This document shows positions 34,774 to 45,070 of a stretch of DNA of 64,000 bases, piece after piece. This DNA is from Desmodus rotundus (taxonomy: Eukaryota > Chordata > Mammalia > Chiroptera > Phyllostomidae). A program made the position numbers and the translations under genes. The stretch's first letter is position 1. Every line of letters starts with the position of its first letter. The notes beneath the pieces are model-generated. The model had not been told where the DNA came from. It made no database searches and saw nothing but the letters and a program-made list of their open reading frames with translations. The stretch spans positions 112,980,239 to 113,044,238 of the forward strand of contig NC_071393.1 in NCBI RefSeq assembly GCF_022682495.2, given 5' to 3'.

Positions 34774-35020
34774 GCACTGGCCAGGTGGCTCAGTGGGTTG
34801 GAGCATTGTCCCGAACACCAAAAGGCTGCAGGTTTGATCCTTCATCAGGGTTGTGAGTTCAATCCCGGTTGGGGCATGTACAGGAGGCAACCGATCAATG
34901 TTTCTCTCTCAGGGGGGTGTTTCTCTCTGTCACGCTGTCTCTCTCTCTCCACTCCCTCTCCCTGTCTCTAAAATCAATAAACATGTCCTTGGGTGATGAT
35001 TAAAAAAAAATAAAAATAAC
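34774..35020 (+). mobile_element. Bat VES SINE, first of a tandem pair
   Basis: It has the head GCACTGGCCAGGTGGCTCAG, a GGTTTGATCC-type box B, (TC)n and the tail AAAATCAATAAACATG with TTGGGTGATGAT, then an A-rich stretch. A second SINE begins directly after it. ATAAATGAATG lies just before it at 34763-34773. Confidence 0.93.
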
Positions 35021-35256
35021 CCCAGCCAGTAGGACTCAATGGGTTGGGCGTCATCCCACAAACTGAAAGGTCACCAGTTTGATTCCCCATCAGAGCAGTT
35101 CCCTGGGTTGTGGGTTCCGTCCCAGGTTGGGGAGCATATAGAAGGCAACCAGTCAGTGTTTCTCTCTTGCACCGATGTTTCTCTCCCTCTCTTTCTCCCT
35201 CCCTTCCCTCTCTCTAAAATCAAAATATTAAAATTAAAATAAAAACAATAAAAAAT
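35021..35256 (+). mobile_element. Bat VES SINE, second of a tandem pair (different subtype)
   Basis: It has the head CCCCAGCCAGTAGGACTCAA, CACCAGTTTGATTCCCCATC, TCTCTCTTGCACCGATG and a tail AAAATCAAAATATTAAAATT lacking the TCCTCGGGTGAGG motif. ATAAATGAATG recurs right after it at 35257-35267. Confidence 0.9.
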
Positions 35257-35762
35257 ATAAATGAATGAGTGAATGAATGCCACACTGAAGGCACATGTAG
35301 TTATAGCTCCCGATACTGAAGGAAGGAGCGCCCACTGGGAAGCACAGAAAGCTGATCAATATAGGTGATAGCATACTTGTGTTGCAATCAGAAACAGAAT
35401 TAGAAACCAGATTGCTAAGACTTGACACTCATGCTTTTCCTACCAGCGTATGCTAAGAATATCATGAAAATCTGTTTATATATCAAATTTTTATAAATCA
35501 AGTCATATTTTAAAAGTACAGAAGGATCCTGCCACTTAAAAGGAATCCTGAGGTAAACCAATTTATAAAATGAGCAACAATGTTCTAACTCATAATTTGT
35601 GAAAATTCAGCTCTGTGACTATGGAGGTAGTGGGTATGTAGGAGCGACCGTGACCCTTGTTTCTGAAAACATAGTGATGCTTCTTTGTGCCCACTGCTCA
35701 GAGGTGGATGCGTGTTCAATATAAACTCTTTGCTATCACCCTCTTTTTCAGGATTGGATGGC

Positions 35763-36326
35763 TGTGGGGAACCATTCTACATGTGGGAAAGGTGGCCCAG
35801 CCCCCACTCGGAAAAGCCAGTGGGGAGCAAGGTTCAGAGGGCAGGATCCACACCCATGGACAAGTTCTCCCATGGGGAATCAGGCCTGCATTGCAAATAG
35901 GCTGCTATGAGACTTACTTTTGCTAAAACTTCCTTACCCTGAATTGAGGCAGCAAATGTTTACTGAGTATCTTTAACTTCCTATAATTTGAGCTAGACCT
36001 CCCAAGTATGGAGCATAACCGGTTTCGACCACTTCTCCCTTTACATTGCAAATATCCTTCTTTGATGTATTTAGCGACATCCTCTCCTTTGTTGTCTGTA
36101 AAAGATAACCACCCACAACAAACCTGTGCATAGTAAATGAGGACCATCCTTGATGTAAGGTGCCTAGAAAAACAATAAAAGCCTGTCCAGGAGGGAGTCT
36201 CGGGGCCCTCTCTCTGACTTAGAGAGAGGCCGCGCAGTCCCTTTTTCTCCACGGGATTTCTGTAGTCTGAGTGTATTTGTCTATTGCCGCCACAACACAG
36301 GATCCTGCTGGCCAGGATCCGCGTCA
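35763..36326 (+). mobile_element. Solo ERV LTR, class II (betaretrovirus-like), 564 bp
   Basis: It begins TGTGGGGAACC and ends GCGTCA, with the canonical TG...CA termini. The 6-mer GATGGC flanks both ends (35757-35762 and 36327-36332), the duplication length expected for class II ERVs. AATAAA at 36174-36179 lies in the expected place before an R/U5-like segment. No gag, pol or env is attached, so this is a solo LTR left by recombination between two LTRs. It is antisense to SLC8A3. Class rests on termini and duplication length; the family is unnamed. Confidence 0.78.
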
Positions 36327-36884
36327 GATGGCAAATATGATCTGTTTCAAAACACCAACCCACCCATCTCTCTGATTTGAGAGTTGGTGGTGACATTTTT
36401 TTTTTTGGCTAATTTGGAAACCTCCCAGCACCATGTTAATTTGACTCTTTGGAGAAAATAGGATCTTCAATTCAACTCCGTAGAGGAGAACAATGATGAC
36501 TTAGGACGGCCTGTCCTGTAAGCTGGTCTATTCGCTCCCAGTGCTGGGCATGATTCACTTCCATGGTGCCTCAGTCTACCACTCCTCTCCATCCCCTCAT
36601 ACACTTTTCCTGGTGCTCTGTGGGGAGGGATAATGGATGGCAGAGGTTCCCTGAGATCATGCTTTCAGGAGAGGGGAGGCAACAGGGTAGGGGGTGGCCC
36701 TGCTCACTCTGTCAGTGGAGAAGCCCCTACCCTTGAGGGAGCAGGTGGCTGGAAGAGCTTCCTGATAGCCTGTGTGACTCTCAGAGCAATGGGTCCCAGG
36801 AGTGGAGAACAGCCTTTGGCTTCTCCAATAAAGAGAGTGGCTGCTGAGAACAGGACTTTCAATCCACAGGAAGCGAGGTCCTTG

Positions 36885-36992
36885 GGGCAGCAGTTTTTCC
36901 TGCTTTGTGCACTGCTGCATCTTCAGTACCTAGACTAGTAGAGACTTGGACATCATCGCTGACTGAAGGAAAGAAAGAATGAATGAATGATC
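36885..36992 (+). mobile_element. L2 LINE 3' end
   Basis: GTGCACTGCTGCATCTTCAG, TACCTAGACTAGTAGAG and GAAAGAATGAATGAATGATC match the L2 terminus. Confidence 0.65.
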
Positions 36993-37249
36993 ATGCCAGC
37001 TTCCCACCAGCCATATAAAATAGCTTAGAAGTCACAGACCCTTCTTTGAACCAGTGGTTTCTCCCTGTTCTGAACTCATAGCTCCACCCACCACACCACA
37101 TACCTAGATCAAGCAGACTGAATACTGGTTCAAACCTCTTCCATCACTGCACCATCTATAAATCCCTGGAAGGTAGAGACTTGGAGCTCTGCTTACAACA
37201 ACTCTTTCCTTGGTCTCCATACTCGAAATAATCCAACCACGTGTCCTGA

Positions 37250-37335
37250 CTTGGAGTTCAGGAAAGGCGGTCTCTGAGGCCTAGGGCAGTGCTTTGCACA
37301 GAGCAGGCTCCAGTAAACACTTGGGAATGAGAGTG
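37250..37335 (+). mobile_element. L2 LINE 3' end fragment
   Basis: GCAGTGCTTTGCACAGAGCAGG and CTCCAGTAAACACTTGGGAATG fit L2. Confidence 0.5.
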
Positions 37336-37489
37336 TCCAGGCTGTGTCTTCCAGACTCTTGGGTGGGATAAGGACACAGGGCAGAGAACGCCAGTCTCAG
37401 TGTTCTGTTTATCTTGCCATGTGGGGACAAAGGATCTTAGCCACCTCAAAGGTTAAGCAAAGAGGAAAGTCATACAGCAGGCCTCCTGT

Positions 37490-37565
37490 TGGCTACCACT
37501 TAGAAAACACCTGCCCAGTGCCAGGCACTATGCTAATATGCATTACATATTTAACAGGATGTTGG
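37490..37565 (-). mobile_element. MIR SINE fragment
   Basis: CAGTGCCAGGCACTATGC, then TAATATGCATTACATATTTAAC, fit reverse MIR. Confidence 0.5.
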
Positions 37566-37639
37566 ATGGAACTTTTCCTGCAGTCCCAACATTGGCAGTT
37601 GGGAGTGCAGGGCTGAGGCAAAGAGGCCTTAAGTCTCCC

Positions 37640-38900
37640 CAGACTTAAAGAGAGCAGCTGAGGTCAGACACCTCCCTCAGGACTTTGCAAAAGGCAGCAG
37701 AACTGGCTCTGGACACCCCATATCCCAGCCTTCACTCCAGGCAGCCCCCTTCTAGGTCTATGAAACAGAGCAGGAAAGAGGAGGGGTGCTGAGCTGCTAA
37801 CTGGTGGAGAGATGTTTGGCTTCTCCCTCTCTTCTCATGATGGAAAGAAGTGTTTTCTCTCACCCCTGCCAAGACAAGCAAAAGAGGCACCAAGAAAATT
37901 ATTCAGAAATATAAGGGCTGCCACCAAGAAGGGGACGCTGGTCTTCCCCTCCCAGCTGGTATTCTGCATGCCTTGTTTGGCATGGCCACTAAAATGAGCA
38001 GAGTGGAGATTTGAGAAAGTTCTTAAGAGAGTTAGGGTGACACCTAAGAGTTGGGGGTTGGCATATGAGATGTCAGGATTCATGTCTGCTGTTTCTTGCC
38101 CAGCAGGTGGCTGCCTAGACCCCGTGGAGCCACCAGGTGAGGATGGATAGTAGTGTAGTGTCCTAATGTCCCTCCCCTTCATGCAGTTGCCTCTGGGTCT
38201 CAGAGGGTATGAAAGAGGAACCCAGAGGCCCCCATGGCTCCACAAAGGTAGAGGGTAGGGAGGAGCTGTGAGGCTGCCCAGGCAGCTTCTGGATCAATCA
38301 AGGTAATGGCCCCTCGCTCCCCCCGAGATGGTTGGGGGAAGGGGCCTGGCCTAAGAAGAGTATAGCTGCCCCTGTCTTGGAGGGTCCACAGTAACTGCAG
38401 AACTGTGCGATCAATAGATGGTGGAAGCCAGAGTGAGTGACAACCGAAGACATTTCTCCTCTTCCCTCTCCCTGACCCAAAACATCACAGGGGTTGGAAC
38501 CTAGAAGGTGGCCAGGGTGGAGGTGCCCCAAGGACAGACCATGCATCCCCAGTGCTACTCCAAGGACCAGGGTGTGGGGAGGAATCAGCAGTGTATCATG
38601 CCTGAAGTCCCCTTTGAGTCGTGAGCCTAGCTAACACTGGAGGAAGGAACCTCCAATGAGATTTGAGATCGGTACTTCAAACTACAGGGAAAGGATAATT
38701 TTCACAGCAGAAGTTGCCAGGGAATCATGGATTCTGTCCAAGGCGTCATTAAGGTATGAACTTAAGGTACATGCCCTAGAGAGGGAGGGCAATTCGACAT
38801 AAGGCTTTTGGAGACAATGAATGAAGAAAGATAAGACTGTCCTGTATACCATTTTAGTTCAGTTTGCCTAATGAACTACTTACACATAGGTTATAATACT
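37640..38900. other. No recognised feature
   Basis: This is GC-richer, unique-looking intronic sequence. The 136-residue frame at 37835-38245 (minus) has no recognisable similarity. Confidence 0.45.
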
Positions 38901-38924
38901 GCACATTTACAGCAGCCATAGAAA

Positions 38925-39030
38925 GTATGATATTCTATCCTCACTGAAGAGACAAGAAAACCGAGGGCCATGGAAGTAAAAAACTTACCAAAAGCCACAC
39001 AGGAACAGGTATCAGTGCTCTTAACTTTTG
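38925..39030 (-). mobile_element. MIR SINE fragment
   Basis: CTATCCTCACTGAAGAGAC, AAGAAAACCGAGGGCC and TTACCAAAAGCCACACAGG fit reverse-complement MIR. Confidence 0.6.
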
Positions 39031-39094
39031 CAGAACATTGATCCCTGCTCCTCCCTGTGGACTGAGCTCCAAATGGGTTCAAAGGCACATGCTA

Positions 39095-39300
39095 TGGAGG
39101 ACTCAGAGCATGGATTAGGGGCAAGGCAGCAGGGGACTGTCTCACACTTTGGGATTGTGGGCAAATGACTTAATGAGTCTGAGTCTCACTTTCCTGTTCT
39201 ATAAAATGGGCATGGTACCTACCATGGAGGTATTGTGAGGATTTGATTGCACTTTTGCATAGGGCCTGGTAGGTGATGCAGGTGTACATTAATACTGATT
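39095..39300 (+). mobile_element. MIR SINE, nearly full length
   Basis: TTGTGGGCAAATGACTTAATG, CTCACTTTCCTGTTCTATAA, AATGGGCATGGTACCTACC and GAGGTATTGTGAGGATTTG follow MIR. Confidence 0.82.
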
Positions 39301-39389
39301 CTTCCAGCCCTTTTCTTGAGAGCCTAGCTTAAGGTACACTCTTCTCCTTTCTCTCCTATAGTATCAGTGAGATCTTGCAGCAAAATCCT

Positions 39390-39565
39390 TTATCTGCATC
39401 ATCCAGCACCTCCCACAAACTTCTTTGCATATATTCAGTTTCCTTTCCATCTGATTGCATCAACTCCTCCTGATTTAGACCATAAGCTCCTTAAGGATGG
39501 AACCACATTCACACTTCCCTATGCTCTAGAGCCCCCAACCCCAAATACACACCTCTGCTGAGATA
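39390..39565 (+). mobile_element. L2 LINE fragment
   Basis: TTTAGACCATAAGCTCCTTAAGG, ATGGAACCACATTCACAC and ATGCTCTAGAGCCCCC follow L2. Confidence 0.6.
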
Positions 39566-39644
39566 TTTGTCTATGAAACAGCTGGGAAAACCTGAGGCCT
39601 ATGGAGGAGAAAGAGGATGATGCTAATGATGCTGATTATAGCAT

Positions 39645-39745
39645 TAACAACTAACTTATTGAGCATAATCTGTGTCAGGCATGGTGGTAGGTACTTCAAA
39701 TGCATTTTCTCATGGACTCCTTCCATCAACCCTGGCTAAAAGTTT
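39645..39745 (-). mobile_element. MIR SINE fragment
   Basis: TTATTGAGCATAATCTGTGTC, AGGCATGGTGGTAGGTAC and AAATGCATTTTCTCATGG fit reverse MIR. Confidence 0.6.
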
Positions 39746-39774
39746 TTCTTTGCCGGTGGGTTAGTTGGTTGGCT

Positions 39775-40022
39775 TCAACTAACATTTATCAAGAGCTTAG
39801 CATATACACAGGCACTGTTCAAAGTGTATTCAATGTGTATTATCCCATTTAGACCTTACTGAAAATCTATATGATAGACACTAGTATGCCCATTTTATAG
39901 GCAGAAAAATGGAGGCACGGACAGGTTAAATAGATTGCTCAAAGCCATGTACCCAGAAAATGAAAGATCTAAGATTCGGATCCTTGAAATTTATCTCCAA
40001 AGCACAGTCTTAACTGCTGTGT
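39775..40022 (-). mobile_element. MIR SINE, nearly full length
   Basis: ATTTATCAAGAGCTTAGC, ACAGGCACTGTTCAAAGTG, TATGCCCATTTTATAGGC, GGACAGGTTAAATAGATTGC and CAGTCTTAACTGCTGTG are the complement of MIR throughout. Confidence 0.82.
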
Positions 40023-40027
40023 ATTAG

Positions 40028-40112
40028 TGATAAAGGGTTAAGTGATTTGCCAAAATGTATGTAGTTAATAAATGACAGTTTGGAGATTTGAACTCCCTGG
40101 CTCTAGAGTTCA
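40028..40112 (-). mobile_element. MIR SINE fragment, in tandem with the previous
   Basis: GGGTTAAGTGATTTGCC, TTTGGAGATTTGAACTCCC and TGGCTCTAGAGTTCAG repeat part of the same consensus immediately after the preceding copy. Confidence 0.6.
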
Positions 40113-40639
40113 GTCAAGTCCAATGTCTACTCGTAGAAACAAGGCTGCAAAGCAGCAGTTCGAAAATGTACCATTTCTTTGTTTCAGTCTGTGGACCTCT
40201 TCCACAGGACAAAAAGAGTTCAGGGGGCCCTTCTAACCATTTGTCAACTGGACAACCTCTCCTCAGACTTAGTGGGAAGATTGATAAGGTTTTAGAAAGA
40301 CAACCAAGGGCGTATGCCCTAGTTTCAACTGATCATAAATTAATGTACAGTACACCGCCAGAAGTCAAATGCTATGATTTTAGTAATATTGCCATCCTAG
40401 AGAGCCACCCCTGATGTCTTCCTCTTATACCCCCAGGAATTCACCATCTTTCTTAGATCTGTTCTCTCTCTTTCTCCCTGGCTGACCTCACAGTGCGACT
40501 TTCTTTCATCTTGTAATCTGTTCTTCTCTCTGAAAAGGGTGCCCACCTAGCTCCCTGCTACTCCTGGGATTTGCAGGTCCTTCCCAATGGCTTCCGTGTC
40601 ACCAATGACTAGAGCCCCACCCCAAAGCTCAGCTCCACA

Positions 40640-40800
40640 AAGCCCAGCTGAGCACCTAATGGCCAACACGGCCCCACATGAGTCTAAAATCAGCTGCTGT
40701 TCCTTCCTTGACCACAAATATGAGCTTTGTTCTGTTCCCACCTACCTCCAGGAAACCCTGTGGGGCACCTTCTTCCCTCCGCAGCTCACATGTCCCCCAA
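40640..40800 (+). mobile_element. Possible L2 LINE fragment (5' side)
   Basis: GCTGTTCCTTCCTTGACC and a pyrimidine-rich context faintly resemble the upstream L2 3' region. This is weak. Confidence 0.3.
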
Positions 40801-40964
40801 ATGAGAGCTGCTGGAGATAGGTTAGTCCTTCTGAACGGGGGTCTCAGATTATTTACTTTGTGGCATCAAATGCCTAATATCAGACTGTTCCCTCTGGTTT
40901 AAAACATTAAGTGCTAAAGGCTCAGCCTGTAGGACCTGTGTGAGTACCTATTCACAAGCTGGGA

Positions 40965-41120
40965 ATTCCTCCCTGTAAACCTCACAACGAGCTTATGAGG
41001 AGGTACTACTCTTGTCCCCATTTTACAAAGTAAGGATTTGTTAAGTTTAGGTATCGACTAACTTGACCAAGGTCACTTCGTAGTGGCATGAAGACTTAAA
41101 CCCACGTGTGCTGGGACCAG
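40965..41120 (-). mobile_element. MIR SINE
   Basis: AAACCTCACAACGAGCTTATG, AGGAGGTACTACTCTTGTCC, ATTTTACAAAGTAAGG and TTGACCAAGGTCACTTCG match reverse-complement MIR. Confidence 0.8.
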
Positions 41121-41161
41121 GACCTGGGAGCACCTCAGGAGTGCAGGGTGATAATCTAGCG

Positions 41162-41334
41162 CAGTTCTCAACCCCAGCTATGGCTTAGAATTGCCTGGGA
41201 TGCTTTTAAACTATACTGTTTGCCTGGGCCCAGCTCAGCCCAATGAAGTAAAAATCTCTGGAGATAGGACCCCAGCATCGGTATTTATTAAGCTCCCTGG
41301 TAATTCTAAAGAGGAGCCAGGCTGAGAACCACTC
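41162..41334 (+). mobile_element. MER5A-like hAT-Charlie MITE
   Basis: It starts CAGTTCTCAACCCCAGC and ends GCCAGGCTGAGAACCACTC. Internal AGAATTGCCTGGGATGCTTTTAA, AGGACCCCAGCATCGG and AAGCTCCCTGGTAATTC match MER5A. Confidence 0.85.
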
Positions 41335-41457
41335 ACCCAGAGGCAAGAACTGAACTCGAGCCTAGGAGAGTGTTTGGATTCGAGGTTCCAGAGCTGACTA
41401 AGGGCGACAATAACTTGCTGTTTTTGCCACTGCTGTTCTACAATCCCACAGCTACTT

Positions 41458-41496
41458 CTCCCCCTCCCCCTCCCCCTCTCCCCCCTCCTCCCCCAC
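41458..41496. repeat. C-tract cluster (quadruplex-prone on minus strand)
   Basis: Runs of 5-6 C separated by T or TCT give at least five G-tracts on the minus strand, which is the SLC8A3 transcript sense. Confidence 0.85.
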
Positions 41497-41679
41497 CAGT
41501 AACTCCATCCCCTCTTACCTGGGCTTTAAAATGTAACACGGCTGTTAGCTTGCTTGTAAACGTTTCACAGCACCCAGCTGCTTCCTTATCTGCTATGAAT
41601 TGTGCCCCTGCACCCACCCTCCTCACTGTCCCTCCTGCAGGGTTAGTCATGCCTTGTTGTGAGTTCCCACACACCACCA

Positions 41680-41908
41680 TCATCCACCTCAGAGAGTGCC
41701 TCGGGGAGTGCTTGTCTCACTGTATTGTCACCATCTGCTTACAAGTGAGCCCTCCCCTCCCCCACCCTAGCCAGACTGGGAGCTGCTCAGGGACTGGGCT
41801 GTGTCTGAAGAGTCCCCGTGTTCCCACTGTGTGCCGGAGCACTTAGCACCAAGCACTTAGCACAGAGGACGGACTCAAACAGCATTGGTTGAAAGAACGT
41901 GTTCAGAC
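41680..41908 (+). mobile_element. L2 LINE 3' end
   Basis: ACTGTATTGTCACCATCTGC, AGCCAGACTGGGAGCTGCTC and GGAGCACTTAGCACCAAGC follow L2. Confidence 0.6.
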
Positions 41909-42224
41909 AGGAAGAGCTAGATTCTGACATCAGAAATATCTTAAGAGAAATCTATCTCCTTCTGTTGCCTCTCCTCTCCTTCCCTTCACCTCCATTTGAC
42001 ACAGACTTTCCATAGGAGGCAAAACGCAAAAGTAATTCACCCTTAAAGATATGGCTCGAAAGCTATCTCCAAAAAGATGATGTCTCTTGGGTTGTCCCAG
42101 CTTGTAATGGTCTCTCTCAGTGAATTTTTAGAGTCATTACAGTCCGGATAATTCAGTTGTCAATTGCATTCTTCTGTTACTATCTTCAATAGTTGGTTTT
42201 TTTTTTTAATGCTTATAGGTTTAT

Positions 42225-42405
42225 GTTTTCCCTTCCTAACAAGACTGTAAACCCCCTGAATTCAGGAACTCTCTCTAAGGTGGTAGATCGTTCTGCTGGC
42301 TCACTTGTTTGCGATCCCCTGACACTCCCTGACATTGCTCTTCACGGGCATCACCAGGCACAGTGCTGGCACAGGCCAGGAGCTCAGCGGGACTGTGTTA
42401 AATGG
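42225..42405 (+). mobile_element. L2 LINE 3' end
   Basis: AACAAGACTGTAAACCCCCTG, AATTCAGGAACTCTC and TCACCAGGCACAGTGCTGG fit L2. Confidence 0.6.
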
Positions 42406-42429
42406 AGACATTTGATAACCCTCTTAGCC

Positions 42430-44650
42430 TAGTGCCCTGAACTTACTAGGCACCCACTAATCATATTTGCAGACTGGGTATGAAATGAAAAAGCAGAGTT
42501 TTTATTGTAAGATGTGGTTCTTATGACACAGAAATTCTCAGAGTAAGCCTCATTTCGGTTTCTTTTTTGCTTTTTGTAAACGCTTATTTGGCTCTGAAGT
42601 CAAATAGAAGTCTCAGGGAAGAATCCCTCATCCACTTCCAAATTCCTTCCCTATCAATTTGACACAAAGCCCCTAAACCTTCCGTTCAAATCACCCTGGA
42701 TTTCATACATCCCCATGATTAAATTCAACAAGTCACTGCAGAGAACAGACAAGTGTGCCTGCACACCCACACTTGCTCCTGGGTAGGACTTCTAAATCTG
42801 AAATCAGGTCTGCTATTGCATTTCTGAATGAAGGAAATCAATGCCCCAGCCCTCTCAGTGGAGATGCCACTCTGCTGTACCAGCTGCAAAACACCAGATT
42901 CTTTTCTGTGTTGCTGACTGATGATGCAGTAGGGTACCCCATGGATGGCAGGCTTGGTACCCAAAGACAGACACATGGCCAAACAGACCATTGTTTTCTG
43001 TTTTCCTCTGGTGCAGTAAAAGGGGGTAGAGCAGTAAGAGGGGGGCAAAAGAAACAAATGAGTTCACCTGCCCCACAAAATCACTGCACCACCCTGTTGC
43101 CCAGCCCCAAATTCCAGGCCCTGTATCTGGCCTCACAGCTGCTGTGTCCCCGCACACACAGCTGTTGCTACTGAGTTCTAATGAGCGGCAGTTAGCAGGG
43201 TCAGAAGAAGGGAAGGGTTTCGATGTCACTAATGAGGAGGTGCAAAGACAGGTGCTCAGCAAAGCTGGTTGTAAAGCAGATGAGCAGAAGGAAGGCAGGC
43301 AGAGAGAGAAAGCAGTGTGTCCCGATGTCCAGAATTAGAGGCTATGTATAAGGTGTCCTCTGGAACACTACAAGTGTGTCTCAAAGCCACCACCAGCCAG
43401 GGCTGGTTGCTGTCCTTCAACACAGGCAGAAGAAAGAGGAAAAGGCATCTTGTTTGGCCAACCCACACCCAGCTCTAGCCACTTGGGCATCACCCCTTAG
43501 CATTCTTCGAAATGTAATGGCTGCTGTGGATGTCTCCCTACTACAGGCAGCAGATGTAACAACCACAATGCCATGGCTGGGGAGTGCAAGCCAAACTATC
43601 TTTGGCAGGAATCTGGGGCAACAGGCCGAGGGGTAGAGGGGCTAAATCCCTGTCTGCAAAAAGCTCAAGTCTCATCCAACACATTTTGCTTCTTTGTGAA
43701 GAGTGATGTGTGAACAGGCTTTTAAATCAGTAGTGACTCAGTTTCCCTCTTTTAATGGCGCCTTACAAGAGTTGTGAAATATTGTTGAGGATAAATGCTC
43801 TCCAAAGAGGCCCAGCAAGAGAAAAGGGAGAAGGGCCTTGACTTCTGACCTTGTCTAGCTCCTCAATATGGTTATTTTAAAAATACTAGAAACAGATTTG
43901 AGAGGGGGAAATAACCTAGCTGTTTTATATATACTGTTTATAAATTTGGGGTCACCTGACTACATGTTCCCAGGGGAGGTGGACCACAGTGATGCTCTGC
44001 CTTCTTGTTCCATCTCCAACTATAAACAAGTGCCCTTTGCAGTCTATTTAGTGCCATGTTTTCCATATTTTTCGTGGGGGGCTTGTCGGTGGTGGTGATT
44101 TTGCTGTTTAAAATGGCCCCCAAGCACAGTGCTCAAGTGCTGGCTAGTGTTCCTGAGCACGAGAGGCCGTGATGCCCTGCGGAGAAAATACACATGTTAA
44201 ATGAGCTCTGTTCAGGCACAATCCATAGTGCTGTTGCCATGAGTTTATTGTTAATTAGTCAACAGCATATATTAAATGAAGTGTCTTTCAACAGAAACAC
44301 ACTTAAAACAAGGTTTCACTGGTTAATGAAAATGTTGTAAGCAGAGGCTCTCGGAAGCCTAACTCCATATTTCCTCCATGAGCAATGCTTCAGGATTTAC
44401 TCAGTCAGGGTTTTCAGTGACCTTATGAAACACAACTATTGCAAATCACAAGAATCGATGATACTTTTGGGCATAACGTTGACTACTTAGAATGGTTGTC
44501 TGTGGCATTTCAAAGCACAGAGACTGCAGGATAGATGAACCACAAACAGGAAGGGTAGGTAGGAAGCTGTGTATTGCACAGCACGAAGGTGAAGGATGTC
44601 AGCTGTGGAGGCGGATGGATCTGTATTTGAGCCCTGACGCGGCCAATCTT
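42430..44650. other. Repeat-poor intronic block
   Basis: I find no repeat family in this 2.2 kb, unusual for this intron. Frames of 135-139 residues on both strands near 42755-43262 show no recognisable protein. Its AT-rich end (44200-44430) is discussed as a possible conserved element. Confidence 0.45.
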
Positions 44651-44658
44651 CGCTGCAC

Positions 44659-45070
44659 TAGTTTTCTCTTGCTGCGTAACTGCCACAGACACCATCGATT
44701 ATTACCTCTCAGCTTCCACGGATTAAAAGCCTAGGCATAACTTAGCGGTAGTCAAGGTGTCAGGCGGGGCTGCTGTCTTCTCTGAGGCTCAGGGTCCTTT
44801 TCTAAATTCCAGTGGTTGTTGGCAGAATTCAAGTCCTTGCCATTGTAGAACTCGGGGCTTGCTTCCAAAGAGTCTCTCACCTCTTTTAAAGGGCTCGCCC
44901 AGTGAAGTCAGGTCCACGGAGAATAATTTCCCTTAAAGTCAAGGCTTTAAAAGTCAACCAATTAGGAACCCTAATTATATCTGCAAAATCCCTTCACCTT
45001 TGCCTTGTAACATAATCACGGCGGATAACCATTACCATGTTCACATTAGGTGACAGGAAACGGCCCTGCT
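44659..45070 (-). mobile_element. LTR-type or related old repeat (family uncertain)
   Basis: On the plus strand, TAGTTTTCTCTTGCTGCGTAAC, AAGGTGTCAGGCGGGGCTGC, TGGTTGTTGGCAGAATTC and TTTGCCTTGTAACATAATC match a common mammalian repeat in complement. I recall the sequence but not the name with certainty. Confidence 0.6.

Noticed and set aside
35660..35762. Possible second LTR end (AATATAAACTCTTTGC region) just before the solo LTR
   Set aside because: It has a poly-A-signal-like look, but no TG/CA ends or duplication could be found, so it is left unannotated.
35923..36396. 157-residue minus-strand open frame
   Set aside because: It runs across the solo LTR and its flank in antisense; the LTR structure explains the region and the frame matches no protein I recognise.
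43388..43412. CACCAGCCAGGGCTGG, resembling the complement of a VES SINE head
   Set aside because: No box B, TC-tract or tail follows on either strand, so it is a chance match or an unprovable remnant.
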